Assembly (NCBI RefSeq): GCF_018860705.1
Contig: NZ_JAHKQA010000072.1
Span: forward strand, 248,001-312,000
Direction: 5' to 3'
DNA from: Citreicella sp. C3M06
GTDB taxonomy: Bacteria; Pseudomonadota; Alphaproteobacteria; Rhodobacterales; Rhodobacteraceae
Length of the DNA stretch: 64,000 bases
The position numbers were made by a program, and so were the translations under genes. Numbering within the stretch: position 1 is the stretch's first letter; every line of letters starts with the position of its first letter. The notes beneath the pieces are model-generated. The model worked only from the letters and a program-made list of their open reading frames with translations. It was not told where the DNA came from and ran no database searches. Below, one piece after another: positions 46,920-55,779 of the stretch.

Positions 46920-47546
46920 TTACTGGCGCAGTTGCGAGGTCTCGTCGATGGCGGCGGTGAAGCCCGACAGCGACATGGACAGCTCGACCGTCTGATCGGG
47001 AGCCATCGCCGGAGAGATGGTGATCGTGGCTGCATTGCCAGCCTTGAACTTTGCCACATCCTCGGCGGTGAACCCGACGCGCGCATAGCAGCCGACCTGG
47101 GTGCAGAACGAGAAATCGTAGCGCTTCGGCTGACCGCCATCGACCGAGATCGACAGCTTTTGCGTCAGAAGCGTTTCCAGCGGCACAACAAAGGTGCCCC
47201 CGGCGGCGACCTGACCACCATTCTGCAGGCGGAACAGGCTGACCTCGGCGACGTTGCCGCCATTGCCGTCCTTGAGCAGCTGGTACATCTGGCAGGGATC
47301 TTCGGCATCGGTGCCTTCGGGAACGCGCAGACATTGCATCTGCCAGTCGCCGTGGGTTGTCTTGATGTAGGTCTCGGGCTTGGCGGCCGCCGCAGTCTCG
47401 GGGGCTTCGGTCTCGCCGATCGACAGATCGCCGCCGATAGGTGCGGAATCATCGGCGGGGGCTGCGGAATCTTGTGCAAGCGCCGGGACGCTGGCAAGCG
47501 ACAGGGCAAGCGGCAGCGCCCAAAGAAGCGAAAGAGGTCTGGTCAT
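46920..47546 (-). CDS. invasion-associated locus B (IalB) family protein
   Basis: This 208-residue exported protein has a signal peptide (LLWALPLALSLASVPALA), an acidic Ala-rich linker, then the IalB-like domain starting HGDWQMQCLRVPEGTDAEDP, with paired cysteines and a second pair in FSFCTQVGCYARVGFTAED. In Bartonella the family is linked to erythrocyte invasion. In free-living alphaproteobacteria the role is unknown, and a periplasmic stress or chaperone role is sometimes suggested. AGGGGAGT precedes the start. Confidence 0.87.
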   Translation of the reverse strand: MTRPLSLLWALPLALSLASVPALAQDSAAPADDSAPIGGDLSIGETEAPETAAAAKPETYIKTTHGDWQMQCLRVPEGTDAEDPCQMYQLLKDGNGGNVAEVSLFRLQNGGQVAAGGTFVVPLETLLTQKLSISVDGGQPKRYDFSFCTQVGCYARVGFTAEDVAKFKAGNAATITISPAMAPDQTVELSMSLSGFTAAIDETSQLRQ

Positions 47547-47683
47547 GTAAACTCCCCTGGAATGTCAGGTCATGGTTGCCGCACCGAGTAGCACGCTGCG
47601 GTAGCGGTGTCAGGGCGGAAAATACCGGTTTCACGGAATGGCGAGCCGCTGAAGGCAGCTTGCACCCCGTTGTAAAGACGAGA

Positions 47684-47742
47684 AAAGGGACCTTTCGGTC
47701 CCTTTCCCCTTGCTCCCTGTCGGACCGGCCGACTTTGTCATT
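47684..47742 (-). ncRNA. small RNA candidate 1 upstream of ialB (low confidence)
   Basis: A hairpin with 9-bp arms (AAAGGGACC and its complement) and TTTTCT on its minus-strand side lies 138 bp upstream of the ialB start with no gene feeding into it. On the same strand TTGACC and TAGCTT are spaced by 17 bp (47777-47749). Together they define a possible RNA of about 60 nt with a small GTCGG/CCGAC hairpin and the terminator hairpin. It may instead be an ialB leader structure. Confidence 0.3.
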
Positions 47743-47748
47743 GGGCGA

Positions 47749-47777
47749 AAGCTACGAAACTCTGCGTCACCGGTCAA
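47749..47777 (-). promoter_or_regulatory. possible promoter of small RNA candidate 1
   Basis: TTGACC (-35) and TAGCTT (-10) are separated by exactly 17 bp on the minus strand. The -35 is near consensus; the -10 is weaker. Confidence 0.35.
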
Positions 47778-47811
47778 CAGACTTGTAACTATTGCGCGAC
47801 CTGCGTCGCAC

Positions 47812-47840
47812 AAAAAAAGACCGCGCCATTGGGCGCGGCC
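47812..47840 (-). terminator. orphan strong terminator on the minus strand
   Basis: On the minus strand GGCCGCGCC, a 4-nt CAAT loop and GGCGCGGTC form a hairpin directly followed by seven T. No minus-strand coding sequence lies upstream for at least 1.6 kb, so it should end a non-coding transcript that starts in the 47841-47960 spacer. Confidence 0.7.
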
Positions 47841-47890
47841 AGTCTGACAGGGAGGAAGTCTGCCCAAAGCAGGAGAGGACATGTTGCTTC
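47812..47890 (-). ncRNA. small RNA candidate 2 with C/U-rich stretches
   Basis: The sequence leading into the orphan terminator at 47812-47840 reads, on the minus strand, GTCCTCTCCTGC, then a small CTGC/GCAG hairpin, then CTTCCTCCCTGTC. Two pyrimidine-rich stretches able to pair with Shine-Dalgarno sequences are a common feature of alphaproteobacterial trans-acting small RNAs. The 5' end is not defined, as I found no convincing promoter, so the left limit is approximate. Confidence 0.35.
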
Positions 47891-47922
47891 GGGCGAGTTT
47901 GATACTGGCATCAATTGGTTAA
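47881..47922 (+). CDS. possible 13-codon leader ORF upstream of the DUF853 gene
   Basis: An ATG at 47881 is preceded by CAGGAGAGGAC and opens a reading frame encoding MLLRASLILASIG before TAA. It ends 40 nt before the next gene. The ribosome-binding site is excellent, but such short frames occur by chance, and the same DNA on the other strand is part of a small RNA candidate. Confidence 0.25.
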   Translation: MLLRASLILASIG

Positions 47923-47962
47923 TTAACTATGGTCAGCACCGTACGGAGCGTGGAGACAGTCA

Positions 47963-49477
47963 ATGAACCAAGGGGTTTTTGTAGGCGGCGGTGGCGAGGG
48001 CTACGGCGAGAAACAGTATCTGCTCAACAACTATGCAAATCGCCACGGCCTGATCGCGGGCGCGACGGGCACCGGCAAGACCGTGACACTGCAAATCCTC
48101 GCCGAAGAATTCAGCGCCGCTGGCGTGCCGGTTTTTCTGGCAGATGTGAAGGGGGATCTTGCCGGGCTGTCGCGGGCAGGGCAAGCCACCGGCAAGCTGC
48201 ACGCCGCCTTTGCAGAGCGCAACGCCACCATCGGTTTTGACGATTTTTCCTATGCCGCTTTCCCCACGGTGTTCTGGGATATCTTCGGCGTGCAGGGCCA
48301 CCCGGTGCGCACCACCATCGCCGAGATGGGTCCGCTGCTGCTGTCGCGCCTGCTCGAGCTGTCCGACGCGCAGGAAGGGGTTCTGAACATCGCCTTCCGC
48401 CTGTCGGACGAAGACGGCCTGCCGCTGCTTGATCTCAAGGATCTGCGCGCGCTGCTGACATCGGTGGGCGAGAACGCCAAGGCGCTGTCGCTGCGCTATG
48501 GCAATGTCTCGACCGCCTCGGTCGGCGCGATTCAGCGCCGGCTTTTGGTGCTGGAAAACGAGGGCGGCGCGCAGCTGTTCGGCGAGCCAGCGCTGGATCT
48601 GGCGGATCTGATGCGCCACGACGCGCAGGGCCGCGGGCAGGTCAACATCCTCGCCGCCGATGTGCTGATGAAGGCCCCACGGCTCTATGCGACCTTCCTG
48701 CTGTGGCTGCTCTCTGAGCTGTTCGAGGAGTTGCCCGAGGTCGGCAACCCCGACAAACCCAAGCTGGTGTTCTTCTTTGACGAGGCGCATCTGCTGTTCG
48801 ACGGTGCCCCCAAGGCGCTGATCGACAAGGTCGAGCAGGTGGCGCGGCTGATCCGTTCGAAAGGCGTGGGGGTGTATTTTGTCACGCAGGCCCCGGATGA
48901 CATTCCCGATGATATCCTTGGCCAGCTTGGCAACCGGGTGCAGCACGCCCTGCGCGCCTTTACCGCGCGCGATCGCAAGGCCCTGAAACTGGCGGCGGAA
49001 ACCTATCGCCCCAATCCCGCCTTCGATACCGAAGAGGCGATCCGCACCGTTGGCACCGGCGAAGCCGTGACCTCGATGCTGCAAGACAAGGGCATTCCCG
49101 GCATCGTCGAGCGCACCCTGATCCGTCCGCCCGCATCGCGGCTTGGCCCGGTCACGCCGAAGGAGCGCGCCGAGACGATTGCGGCCTCTGCGCTTTCCGG
49201 GCGCTACGAGGCGCAAATCGACCGGCAGTCCGCTTACGAAATGCTCAAGGCGCGCGCCACTGCCGCAGCGTCCGAGGCCGAAGCCGAGCAACCGCGCGAG
49301 CACAGTCGCGCCCGCCGCTATCAGCCATCAGCGCCCAGTTCACGCAAATCCAGCCGCTACAGCGCCCCCGGGTCCATCGGCGAAGCATTGGGGCAGGCGG
49401 TGCTGAAAGAGCTCTCCGGCACCACCGGCAAGCGGCTGGTGCGCGGCATCCTTGGGGGGTTGTTCCGGGCGCGGTAA
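47963..49477 (+). CDS. HerA-like ATPase, DUF853 family
   Basis: This 504-residue P-loop ATPase of the HerA/FtsK-like superfamily is related to E. coli YjgR. Walker A is [18 protein letters not shown] and Walker [18 protein letters not shown]; an arginine-rich sensor region follows ([17 protein letters not shown]-like pattern near 330). The low-complexity Ser/Arg region at 420-460 separates the ATPase from a short C-terminal helix. DNA translocation is the family expectation, but no cellular role is established. No nuclease (NurA-type) gene is adjacent. Confidence 0.88.
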   Translation: MNQGVFVGGGGEGYGEKQYLLNNYANRHGLIAGATGTGKTVTLQILAEEFSAAGVPVFLADVKGDLAGLSRAGQATGKLHAAFAERNATIGFDDFSYAAFPTVFWDIFGVQGHPVRTTIAEMGPLLLSRLLELSDAQEGVLNIAFRLSDEDGLPLLDLKDLRALLTSVGENAKALSLRYGNVSTASVGAIQRRLLVLENEGGAQLFGEPALDLADLMRHDAQGRGQVNILAADVLMKAPRLYATFLLWLLSELFEELPEVGNPDKPKLVFFFDEAHLLFDGAPKALIDKVEQVARLIRSKGVGVYFVTQAPDDIPDDILGQLGNRVQHALRAFTARDRKALKLAAETYRPNPAFDTEEAIRTVGTGEAVTSMLQDKGIPGIVERTLIRPPASRLGPVTPKERAETIAASALSGRYEAQIDRQSAYEMLKARATAAASEAEAEQPREHSRARRYQPSAPSSRKSSRYSAPGSIGEALGQAVLKELSGTTGKRLVRGILGGLFRAR

Positions 49478-49479
49478 GG

Positions 49480-51702
49480 TCAGCCCGGCGCGCCGCCATG
49501 CAGGATCGCATCGAAGAACCGCCCAAGCCGGTGCCGGTCTACCGGCTTGTTCAGCAAGTCGATGTTCAGCGCCGCGCAGGCCTCGCGCAGGGTCGATGAG
49601 CGATCCGCAGACACGATGGCGCAGGGCAGGCGGCCAAAGCGCGTGGTGATCTCGCCGAACAGCTGCGTGCCCGACATACCCGAGCCAAGCTGGTAATCCA
49701 GCAGCAAGGCGTCGGGAGTGATCTCTAGATCCAGAAGCAGCTCGATCGCCCCGTCGGCGTGTTCCGCCTCGATCACGTTCACCCCCCAGCTTTCCATCAG
49801 CACCGACATGGCGCGGCGCAGCTGCGGGTCGTTCTCGACCAGCAGCACGATCAGCCCGGCCTGCGCCAGCCCTTGCGGGCGCGCCGGGCCCTGAGTCGCC
49901 GGCCGCGTCGGCAGCGCGCCGCCCAGCACCGGCAGACTGACCATGAAACACGAGCCGCGCCCCGGTTCGGACCACAGGCCCAGCGGATGGCCCAGCCGTG
50001 CGCAGGCGCGCTCGACAATGGCCAGCCCGAGGCCCAAGCCGTCATTGGTCGAAGCGCGGGTATCAAGCCGCTTGAACTCTTCAAAGATTGCCGACTGGTC
50101 GTCTTCGGCGATGCCGGGGCCGGTGTCCCAGACCTCGATGCGGGCGGTTCCGCCGCGGCGACGCACCCCAACCAGAACCCGCCCCGAGTCGGTGTAGCGG
50201 ATCGCGTTGGCCATCAGGTTCTGCACCACCCGGCGCAGGTAGGATGGGTCGGTCTCGACCACGAGATTGCTGTCGATGATCCGCAGTTTAAGCCCCTTGC
50301 GAGCGGCCAGAACCTCCATCTCGTCACGCAGTCGCACGAAGATCTCGCGCAGCGCCACGGGCCGGATGTCAAAGGTCAGCCGGTCGGATTCCAGCTTCGA
50401 AATGTCGAGCAAGGCGTCGATCAGCTGCTCGGCCGAGGTCAGCGCCGATTCCGTCTTGTCCAGCACCATGCGGTCGGCAGGATCGGTGCAGCGATCCGCC
50501 AGCGACGAGACGAACAGCTTGGCCGCCGACAGCGGTTGAAGCAGATCGTGGCTTGCCGCCGCCACGAAGCGCGTTTTGGACGCATTCGCCCGTTCGGCGG
50601 CAGACAGCGCATCCTCAAGCTCAAGCGTGCGCTCCATGACGCGGGCCTCGAGCATCTCGTTGACCTGCGTCAGCCGCCGCGCCGCCTCGCGTTCGGCGGT
50701 CACATCCATGCAGGAAAACAGGAAGCCGCCGTCGGGCATACCCCGGCCAAAGACCTGTAACACCACGCCACCGTCGCGCGTCAGCTCGAAACTGATGGTG
50801 CCGCGCAGGCCTTGCCGCGACGCCCATTGCCGAAAGCGTTCGCGGCTGCGCCCCTCGCCAAAGGCAAAGGTCTGATCGACCAGCTCCAGCAGGCCGGAAA
50901 ACGACGCGCCAAGGTGCAGACGGCGCACCGGAAGGTTCAGCAACGTCCCGATCTTTTCGTTCCACGCCACCAGCCGGGCGTTTTCGTCAAAGATGCACAC
51001 CCCGTGATCGAGATGATCCAGCGTGGCGCGGATCATCCGGGTCTGCTTGTCCTTGAGCTTCAGCCGTTCCTGCCGTTCGAGCCGGATGATGTCGGTGACA
51101 TCGGTCTGCAGGATCACCGTGCCGCCATTGGCGGTGCGATGTTCGGACACCTGCAACCAGCGATCCGGCCCGTGCCGGACGTTGAACATCACCCGCCGGT
51201 CGGTGTGCTTGCGGATGCGATCCTCGGCCCATGACTCGGGGGAAATGCCTTCGGGCAGGGCAAGATGGCGCGAGCGGCTCACCAGTTCGACATAGCTGTT
51301 GAACGGAAGACCGGGGCGCAGATCCTTGACCTTGTCGCGAAAATCCCGGCAGAATCGCGAATTGGACATGACCAAAAGATCGTCGCCATCGAACAGCGCA
51401 AAGCCTTCGGACACGGTTTCGATGGCATCGGCCAGATTGCGGCGTGCGGCCTCGGTTTCATCGCGGGCGCGGCCAAGCTGGGCGTTGGACTCGTGCAGCA
51501 GGTTGAGCGTGCGTTCCAGTTCCAGCGTGCGCTCGCGCACCCGGTCTTCGAGCAGGGCGGCGCGTTCGAACTGGGCATAGGCTTCGCCCGACTGGGCGGT
51601 GCCATGTTCGACGTTGCGCATCAGAACATCGGCGATGCGCAACAGTTTCTCGTTCTGCCTCGAAAGAGAATCTTGCGGATTTATCAATGAGCTGGTGACC
51701 AT
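49480..51702 (-). CDS. hybrid sensor histidine kinase / receiver, NahK-like
   Basis: This 740-residue soluble kinase has an N-terminal helical segment (YAQFERAALLEDRVRERTLE), two PAS regions (about 95-205 and 220-330), the H-box VAAASHDLLQPLSAAKLFVS, and an ATPase domain (NLMANAIRYTDSGRVLV, DTGPGI, GLGLGLAIVERA). A C-terminal receiver has its phospho-acceptor Asp in ALLLDYQLGSGMSG and Lys in LLNKPVD. The layout and H-box resemble Pseudomonas NahK, the kinase controlled by the FIST haem protein NosP. The FIST gene ends 2 nt upstream of its start. The expected output is the response regulator at 52898-53602. Confidence 0.9.
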   Translation of the reverse strand: MVTSSLINPQDSLSRQNEKLLRIADVLMRNVEHGTAQSGEAYAQFERAALLEDRVRERTLELERTLNLLHESNAQLGRARDETEAARRNLADAIETVSEGFALFDGDDLLVMSNSRFCRDFRDKVKDLRPGLPFNSYVELVSRSRHLALPEGISPESWAEDRIRKHTDRRVMFNVRHGPDRWLQVSEHRTANGGTVILQTDVTDIIRLERQERLKLKDKQTRMIRATLDHLDHGVCIFDENARLVAWNEKIGTLLNLPVRRLHLGASFSGLLELVDQTFAFGEGRSRERFRQWASRQGLRGTISFELTRDGGVVLQVFGRGMPDGGFLFSCMDVTAEREAARRLTQVNEMLEARVMERTLELEDALSAAERANASKTRFVAAASHDLLQPLSAAKLFVSSLADRCTDPADRMVLDKTESALTSAEQLIDALLDISKLESDRLTFDIRPVALREIFVRLRDEMEVLAARKGLKLRIIDSNLVVETDPSYLRRVVQNLMANAIRYTDSGRVLVGVRRRGGTARIEVWDTGPGIAEDDQSAIFEEFKRLDTRASTNDGLGLGLAIVERACARLGHPLGLWSEPGRGSCFMVSLPVLGGALPTRPATQGPARPQGLAQAGLIVLLVENDPQLRRAMSVLMESWGVNVIEAEHADGAIELLLDLEITPDALLLDYQLGSGMSGTQLFGEITTRFGRLPCAIVSADRSSTLREACAALNIDLLNKPVDRHRLGRFFDAILHGGAPG

Positions 51703-51704
51703 AA

Positions 51705-52868
51705 TTAATCCTGATCCGGCGGGTAGAACGCAACCCCCGTCAGGGTCTGGTTCACATGCAGGGCGCCATGCTGTTCGCCATAGGTGTTGAACCCGGTGAC
51801 CCGATGGCGCGACAGGATCTGCGACAGCGCACGGGTCTGCTGGAACTGCTCTGCCTCAAGCCGGCGCAGCAGGCAATCGCAGCCGAGGATCTGCGTCGGC
51901 GCGCCATCGCGCCCAAGGTTTTGCAGCGCATTTTCAAGATGATGCGCCATGTCCTGCGTTTCGGCGAGGGTCAGCACCATGCCTTCGTTGATTGCCGAGA
52001 AGAACAGCAGGCTGCCGTCCTCTCCGACCTTGCGGATCGAGCGCACATGATGGCTGTGCCCAAGGCGCACCACCAGAGGATGCGCGGCAAAAGTACCGGT
52101 ATCAAGCTGCGCCAGATCCTTGCCCAGCAGCCGGGCGTATTCCGTCGCGGCGGGCTCGGCGTTGATTTCAAGCACGGTGCGATGATCGGGCGCGGCGCGG
52201 GTGACCACCATGCGGATGTCGGTCGGCTCAAAATGATCGACACTGAACACCTGCACCGGGCAGCGGCTGCGCACCAGCGCCAGCAGCGCCGCGTTTTGCC
52301 GCACCTGACCGTTGTAGGACAGCCAGGTCGTATCGAAATTGGTGCCATCGCCGGTCGAGCCGCCAAACAGCGGCATCGGCCCCATCGCCGGGGCCAGAAC
52401 CGAGGCGATGTTCTCTTCCTGAAGCGACAGCCCGTCGACCAGCAAGAAAGCGAATTCATGCGTCATGTCAGAGGCTTCCATGCTGAGCCTCAGCCGCCTT
52501 TGCATCAGGCGGTCAATCACCTCGCGGTCATTGATCGCATCCAGACCGTCGATCACCAGCGCATCGACGCTGAACAGCGTTGAGGGAAAGCCGATGGCGA
52601 TGATCTGGCCTTCTTCATAGCCGGTGGCGCCGATCTCGCCCGCAGTGGTGCAGGCGAACACGTCGGCCCGCCCGAACGCGCCCTTCGCCGCGCCGTTCAA
52701 TGCATGAAAATCCGCGCGCGGAGACACGAACAGGCAGACCAGCTCGAACGGGCCGGGCCCGAGCTTACGCGTCAGCTTGCCGATTGGATCGGCATCGTTC
52801 CAATGTACTTGGGCGACGCGCAGCGCCTGATCATCCTCCGCGGAGCGCGTTGCGCTTCCGTCCAACAC
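51705..52868 (-). CDS. FIST domain sensor protein (NosP-like)
   Basis: This 387-residue protein has FIST N and C domains: VFACTTAGEIGATGYEEGQI and PMPLFGGSTGDGTNFDTTW in the N-part, and VRSIRKVGEDGSLLFFSAIN plus VTGFNTYGEQHGALHVNQTL in the C-part. FIST domains sense small ligands; in Pseudomonas aeruginosa NosP the domain binds haem and nitric oxide and inhibits a hybrid kinase encoded next to it. Haem binding here is inferred only from gene order. The start is GTG at 52868 with AGGGAGGA upstream. It lies between a response regulator and a hybrid kinase on one strand. Confidence 0.88.
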   Translation of the reverse strand: MLDGSATRSAEDDQALRVAQVHWNDADPIGKLTRKLGPGPFELVCLFVSPRADFHALNGAAKGAFGRADVFACTTAGEIGATGYEEGQIIAIGFPSTLFSVDALVIDGLDAINDREVIDRLMQRRLRLSMEASDMTHEFAFLLVDGLSLQEENIASVLAPAMGPMPLFGGSTGDGTNFDTTWLSYNGQVRQNAALLALVRSRCPVQVFSVDHFEPTDIRMVVTRAAPDHRTVLEINAEPAATEYARLLGKDLAQLDTGTFAAHPLVVRLGHSHHVRSIRKVGEDGSLLFFSAINEGMVLTLAETQDMAHHLENALQNLGRDGAPTQILGCDCLLRRLEAEQFQQTRALSQILSRHRVTGFNTYGEQHGALHVNQTLTGVAFYPPDQD

Positions 52869-52897
52869 CGATCCTCCCTACCGACGTGAGGTCAAGG

Positions 52898-53602
52898 TTA
52901 CGGCGTATGGCTCTGGCTTGGCAAGACCCGCCCGAAAGAGGCCTCTTGCGCGATCAGCACCGCCTGCGTGCGGCTGTGCACCCCAAGCTTGCGCATGATC
53001 GCGGTGACATGCGCTTTGACGGTGGTTTCGGCGATCGTCAGATCATAGGCGATCTGTTTGTTCAGCTTGCCCTCGCAGATCAGCGACAGGATGCGGGCCT
53101 GCTGGTTGGTCAGCGTGCCAAGCCGGGTCAGCGCATCGTCGGGCGGGCTGTCGCTGTTCGGCTCATGCGGGTCGATGTAGCCATCGGGCACAAAGGGCAC
53201 GCCGTCGGCCACCGCCTCGAAGGCGCGGCGAAACACCGAGCGCTGCGAATGCTTGGGCACGAAGCCATCGGCCCCGGCCTTGAGCGCATGGCTGATCATG
53301 CGGTTGTCGGCCATCGACGAGGCGATCAGGATCGCGGCGCGCGGCGCGGCAGTGCGCAGGCGCACCAGCCCATCCAGCCCGTTGACGTCGGGCAGGTTGA
53401 GATCGAGGATCACCAGATCGGGCAAGGCGTCGTTGGTGACGATGCTCAGGGCCTTTTCCAGCGTACCCGCGGTGCGGATCTCTTCGAAATCGGCGATGGA
53501 TTGCAGCGTAAGGGTCAGCGCATCGCAGAACAGCGGATGATCGTCGACCACCAAAGCCCGGATCTGCCTGCCGTCGTTCTTCAGCTTCAGTCGCTCGTTC
53601 AT
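52898..53602 (-). CDS. LuxR/NarL-family response regulator
   Basis: This 234-residue response regulator has a receiver (RALVVDDHPLFCDAL, phospho-acceptor Asp in LVILDLNLPDVNGL, Lys in FVPKHSQ) and a C-terminal NarL-type helix-turn-helix (LTNQQARILSLICEGKLNKQ, AETTVKAHVTAIMRKLGV). It is the first gene of the regulator / FIST / hybrid-kinase group and 29 nt from the FIST start. It is the probable output of the hybrid kinase and may regulate its own operon. Confidence 0.92.
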   Translation of the reverse strand: MNERLKLKNDGRQIRALVVDDHPLFCDALTLTLQSIADFEEIRTAGTLEKALSIVTNDALPDLVILDLNLPDVNGLDGLVRLRTAAPRAAILIASSMADNRMISHALKAGADGFVPKHSQRSVFRRAFEAVADGVPFVPDGYIDPHEPNSDSPPDDALTRLGTLTNQQARILSLICEGKLNKQIAYDLTIAETTVKAHVTAIMRKLGVHSRTQAVLIAQEASFGRVLPSQSHTP

Positions 53603-53686
53603 TGGCCCTGCTCTTTGTCTTCGTGTCCTGCCAGCCTATCCCGGCGGGCGCGCCGCCGGAACTGCCAAAAGGTCGGAGGCGCGACG

Positions 53687-53803
53687 CTAGAACCAGCTTT
53701 GCACGGTGCGCGACGCCGAAGAGATATCCTGCCCGACACCGTCGACGGTGCCGCATCCCGCTAGCGTTGCCGCGAGGGCGGCGAGGAGGATGGCCTGTTT
53801 CAT
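53687..53803 (-). CDS. entericidin-like small lipoprotein
   Basis: This 38-residue protein has lipobox LAGC (MKQAILLAALAATLAGCGTV) followed by DGVGQDISSASRTV, which matches the entericidin A/B family of tiny outer-membrane lipoproteins. In enterics the pair forms an antidote/toxin-like system under stress, but single copies in alphaproteobacteria have no known role. AGAAGGACAG lies before the ATG. It is 40 nt downstream of the YejA-like gene. Confidence 0.8.
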   Translation of the reverse strand: MKQAILLAALAATLAGCGTVDGVGQDISSASRTVQSWF

Positions 53804-53843
53804 GTTGTCTGTCCTTCTGCTCGGTTTTCTTGGTCTTGTCGGT

Positions 53844-55664
53844 TCAGTCTTCTTGCCACCACCATGCGTTCGGCATCCAGTCGATCCAGTCGCCATAGAC
53901 GGGGGTCTGCGCCGGATGATGCAGCTGGCGGGCATGAGCGATGCGCGAGACGTTCCACTGGTAGATCGGAATCACGTAGCGCCCGGCGGTCAGCACCCGG
54001 TCGAGCCCGCGCGCGGCGGCGATAAAATCCTCTTCGCTGGTGGCGTTCAGCAGCACGTCGATCATCGCATCCGCCGCCGGGCTTTTCATGCCCATCAGGT
54101 TGCGCGAGCCGATCTGGTCCGCCGCGCCAGAGCCCCAGTACAGCCGCTGCTCGTTGCCCGGAGACAGCGACAGCCCGCGCCGAAAGAAGGTCATGTCGAA
54201 ATCGAAACTGTTGATGCGCTCGTTGTATTGCGCGCTGTCGATGACGGTGATCGTGGGGGTGATGCCCATCCGCTGCAGCCCTTGGGCAAAGATATCGACG
54301 ATCGACTGCTCTTCGCCAGAGCCCTGCGCCAGCACGATTTCAAAGCGCAGCGGCTGGCCGTTCGGGGCAAGCATGACGCCGTCCTGAATGCTGTAACCCG
54401 CATCCTGCATCCGCTGCATGGCCTGGCGCAGCCCGGCGCGGTTGCGGGCGGTGCCGTCGCTGACGGGCAGGGCGTAGCCGTCGAGCGCGCCGGGGGGCAG
54501 CGTGTCGGCAAAAGGCGCGAGCAGCTCGCGCACCCGGCCCGTTGCGGGACCGTCCTGCATACCCAGCTCGGAATTCGAGAAATACGAGGTGATGCGCGGC
54601 TGTTTCGAGCCGGTCATCGTCTCGTTGATATATTCGAAATTGAAGGCGTGCATCATGGCGTCGCGCACCCGCCAGTCGGCGAAGACGTCGCGCCGTGTGT
54701 TCATCACGAACCCGGTCATGCCAGTGGGCCGCCCGTGCGAAATTTCCGATTTCACCACGTCGCCGCGCTGCACCGCCGGGAAATCATACTGGCTGTCCCA
54801 TTTCTCGGCGTTGGATTCGCGCATCACGGTCAGCTCGCCAGCCTTGAAGGCTTCGAACAGCACGGTGCCGTCGCCAAAGAATTCCATGCGAATCTCGTCC
54901 AGATTTGCCTGACCTTTCATGAACGGCAGATCCTTGCCCCAGTAATCCGGGTTGCGTTTGAGCGTCAGGAAACGGCCCGCCTCGAAGTCGTCGATGACAT
55001 AGGGCGCGGTGGTGATCGGGATCACATCCAGCCCGCTCGAGGCGAAATCCTTGCCCTCCCATTGCGCTTTCTGCAGGATCGGGCGCATCCCGATGATCAG
55101 CGCCAGTTCGCGATCGTCCGTCGCAAAGGTAAAGCGGATGCTGCGCGGCCCGGTCTGTTCCATGCTCTCGACCTGCGCCCACGAGCCGCGATAGCGCGGA
55201 TGGCCGATGGTGCCCAGCGTCTCGTAGCTCCACATCACGTCTTCGACGGTGACGGGGCTGCCATCGGAAAACCTCGCCTCGGGGCGCAGGGTGAATTCGA
55301 CCCAGTCGCGATTCGGCCCGGTCTCGATGGTTTCAGCCAGCAGGCCATAGAGCGTGAACGGCTCGTCCCAGCTGCGCCCCATCAGCGATTCATAGGCCAG
55401 AAAGCGCAGCTGCCACGGGGTTGATCCCTTGAGGATATGTGGGTTAAGGCTGTCGAAACTGCCGGTCTCGCCGGTGACCAACCGACCGCCCTTGGGCGCA
55501 TCGGGGCGGGCATAGGGCAGGTGGTCATAATCTGCATCCAGCGCCGGTTCGCCATACATGGCGATGCCATGCATCGGCTCGGCCCGCGCGAATCCCCCAA
55601 ATCCGAGACTCGCGCAGATCAGCGCCACAGCCACCGCTCGCGGGTGGAAACAATCTGCTAACAT
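53844..55664 (-). CDS. ABC transporter substrate-binding protein, YejA-like
   Basis: This 606-residue family-5 periplasmic binding protein has a signal peptide (AVAVALICASLGFGGFARA). GIAMYGEPALDADYDHLPYA, SFDSLNPHILKGSTPWQLRF, LRPEARFSDGSPVTVEDVMW and NPDYWGKDLPFMKGQANLDE match the YejA/microcin-C-type binding proteins that bind peptides. The expected yejBEF permease and ATPase genes are not next to it in this window. A divergent small RNA candidate lies just upstream. Confidence 0.88.
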   Translation of the reverse strand: MLADCFHPRAVAVALICASLGFGGFARAEPMHGIAMYGEPALDADYDHLPYARPDAPKGGRLVTGETGSFDSLNPHILKGSTPWQLRFLAYESLMGRSWDEPFTLYGLLAETIETGPNRDWVEFTLRPEARFSDGSPVTVEDVMWSYETLGTIGHPRYRGSWAQVESMEQTGPRSIRFTFATDDRELALIIGMRPILQKAQWEGKDFASSGLDVIPITTAPYVIDDFEAGRFLTLKRNPDYWGKDLPFMKGQANLDEIRMEFFGDGTVLFEAFKAGELTVMRESNAEKWDSQYDFPAVQRGDVVKSEISHGRPTGMTGFVMNTRRDVFADWRVRDAMMHAFNFEYINETMTGSKQPRITSYFSNSELGMQDGPATGRVRELLAPFADTLPPGALDGYALPVSDGTARNRAGLRQAMQRMQDAGYSIQDGVMLAPNGQPLRFEIVLAQGSGEEQSIVDIFAQGLQRMGITPTITVIDSAQYNERINSFDFDMTFFRRGLSLSPGNEQRLYWGSGAADQIGSRNLMGMKSPAADAMIDVLLNATSEEDFIAAARGLDRVLTAGRYVIPIYQWNVSRIAHARQLHHPAQTPVYGDWIDWMPNAWWWQED

Positions 55665-55744
55665 TGTTGAATAGCCTCGTGTCTGCCCTTGTTTTCTTGG
55701 CTCTGGACCGTAGCGCCGGTTTTACGCCTTTTCAAACTTTTACC

Positions 55745-55773
55745 TTGGACTCTTTCCTCAAACCGCGTATAAA
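55745..55773 (+). promoter_or_regulatory. sigma-70-type promoter for a small RNA
   Basis: TTGGAC and TATAAA are separated by exactly 17 bp, one of the best housekeeping-type matches in the window. It points to the plus strand, where no coding gene starts within 260 bp, and lies 72 bp before an orphan terminator. Confidence 0.65.
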
Positions 55774-55779
55774 GAGGGC

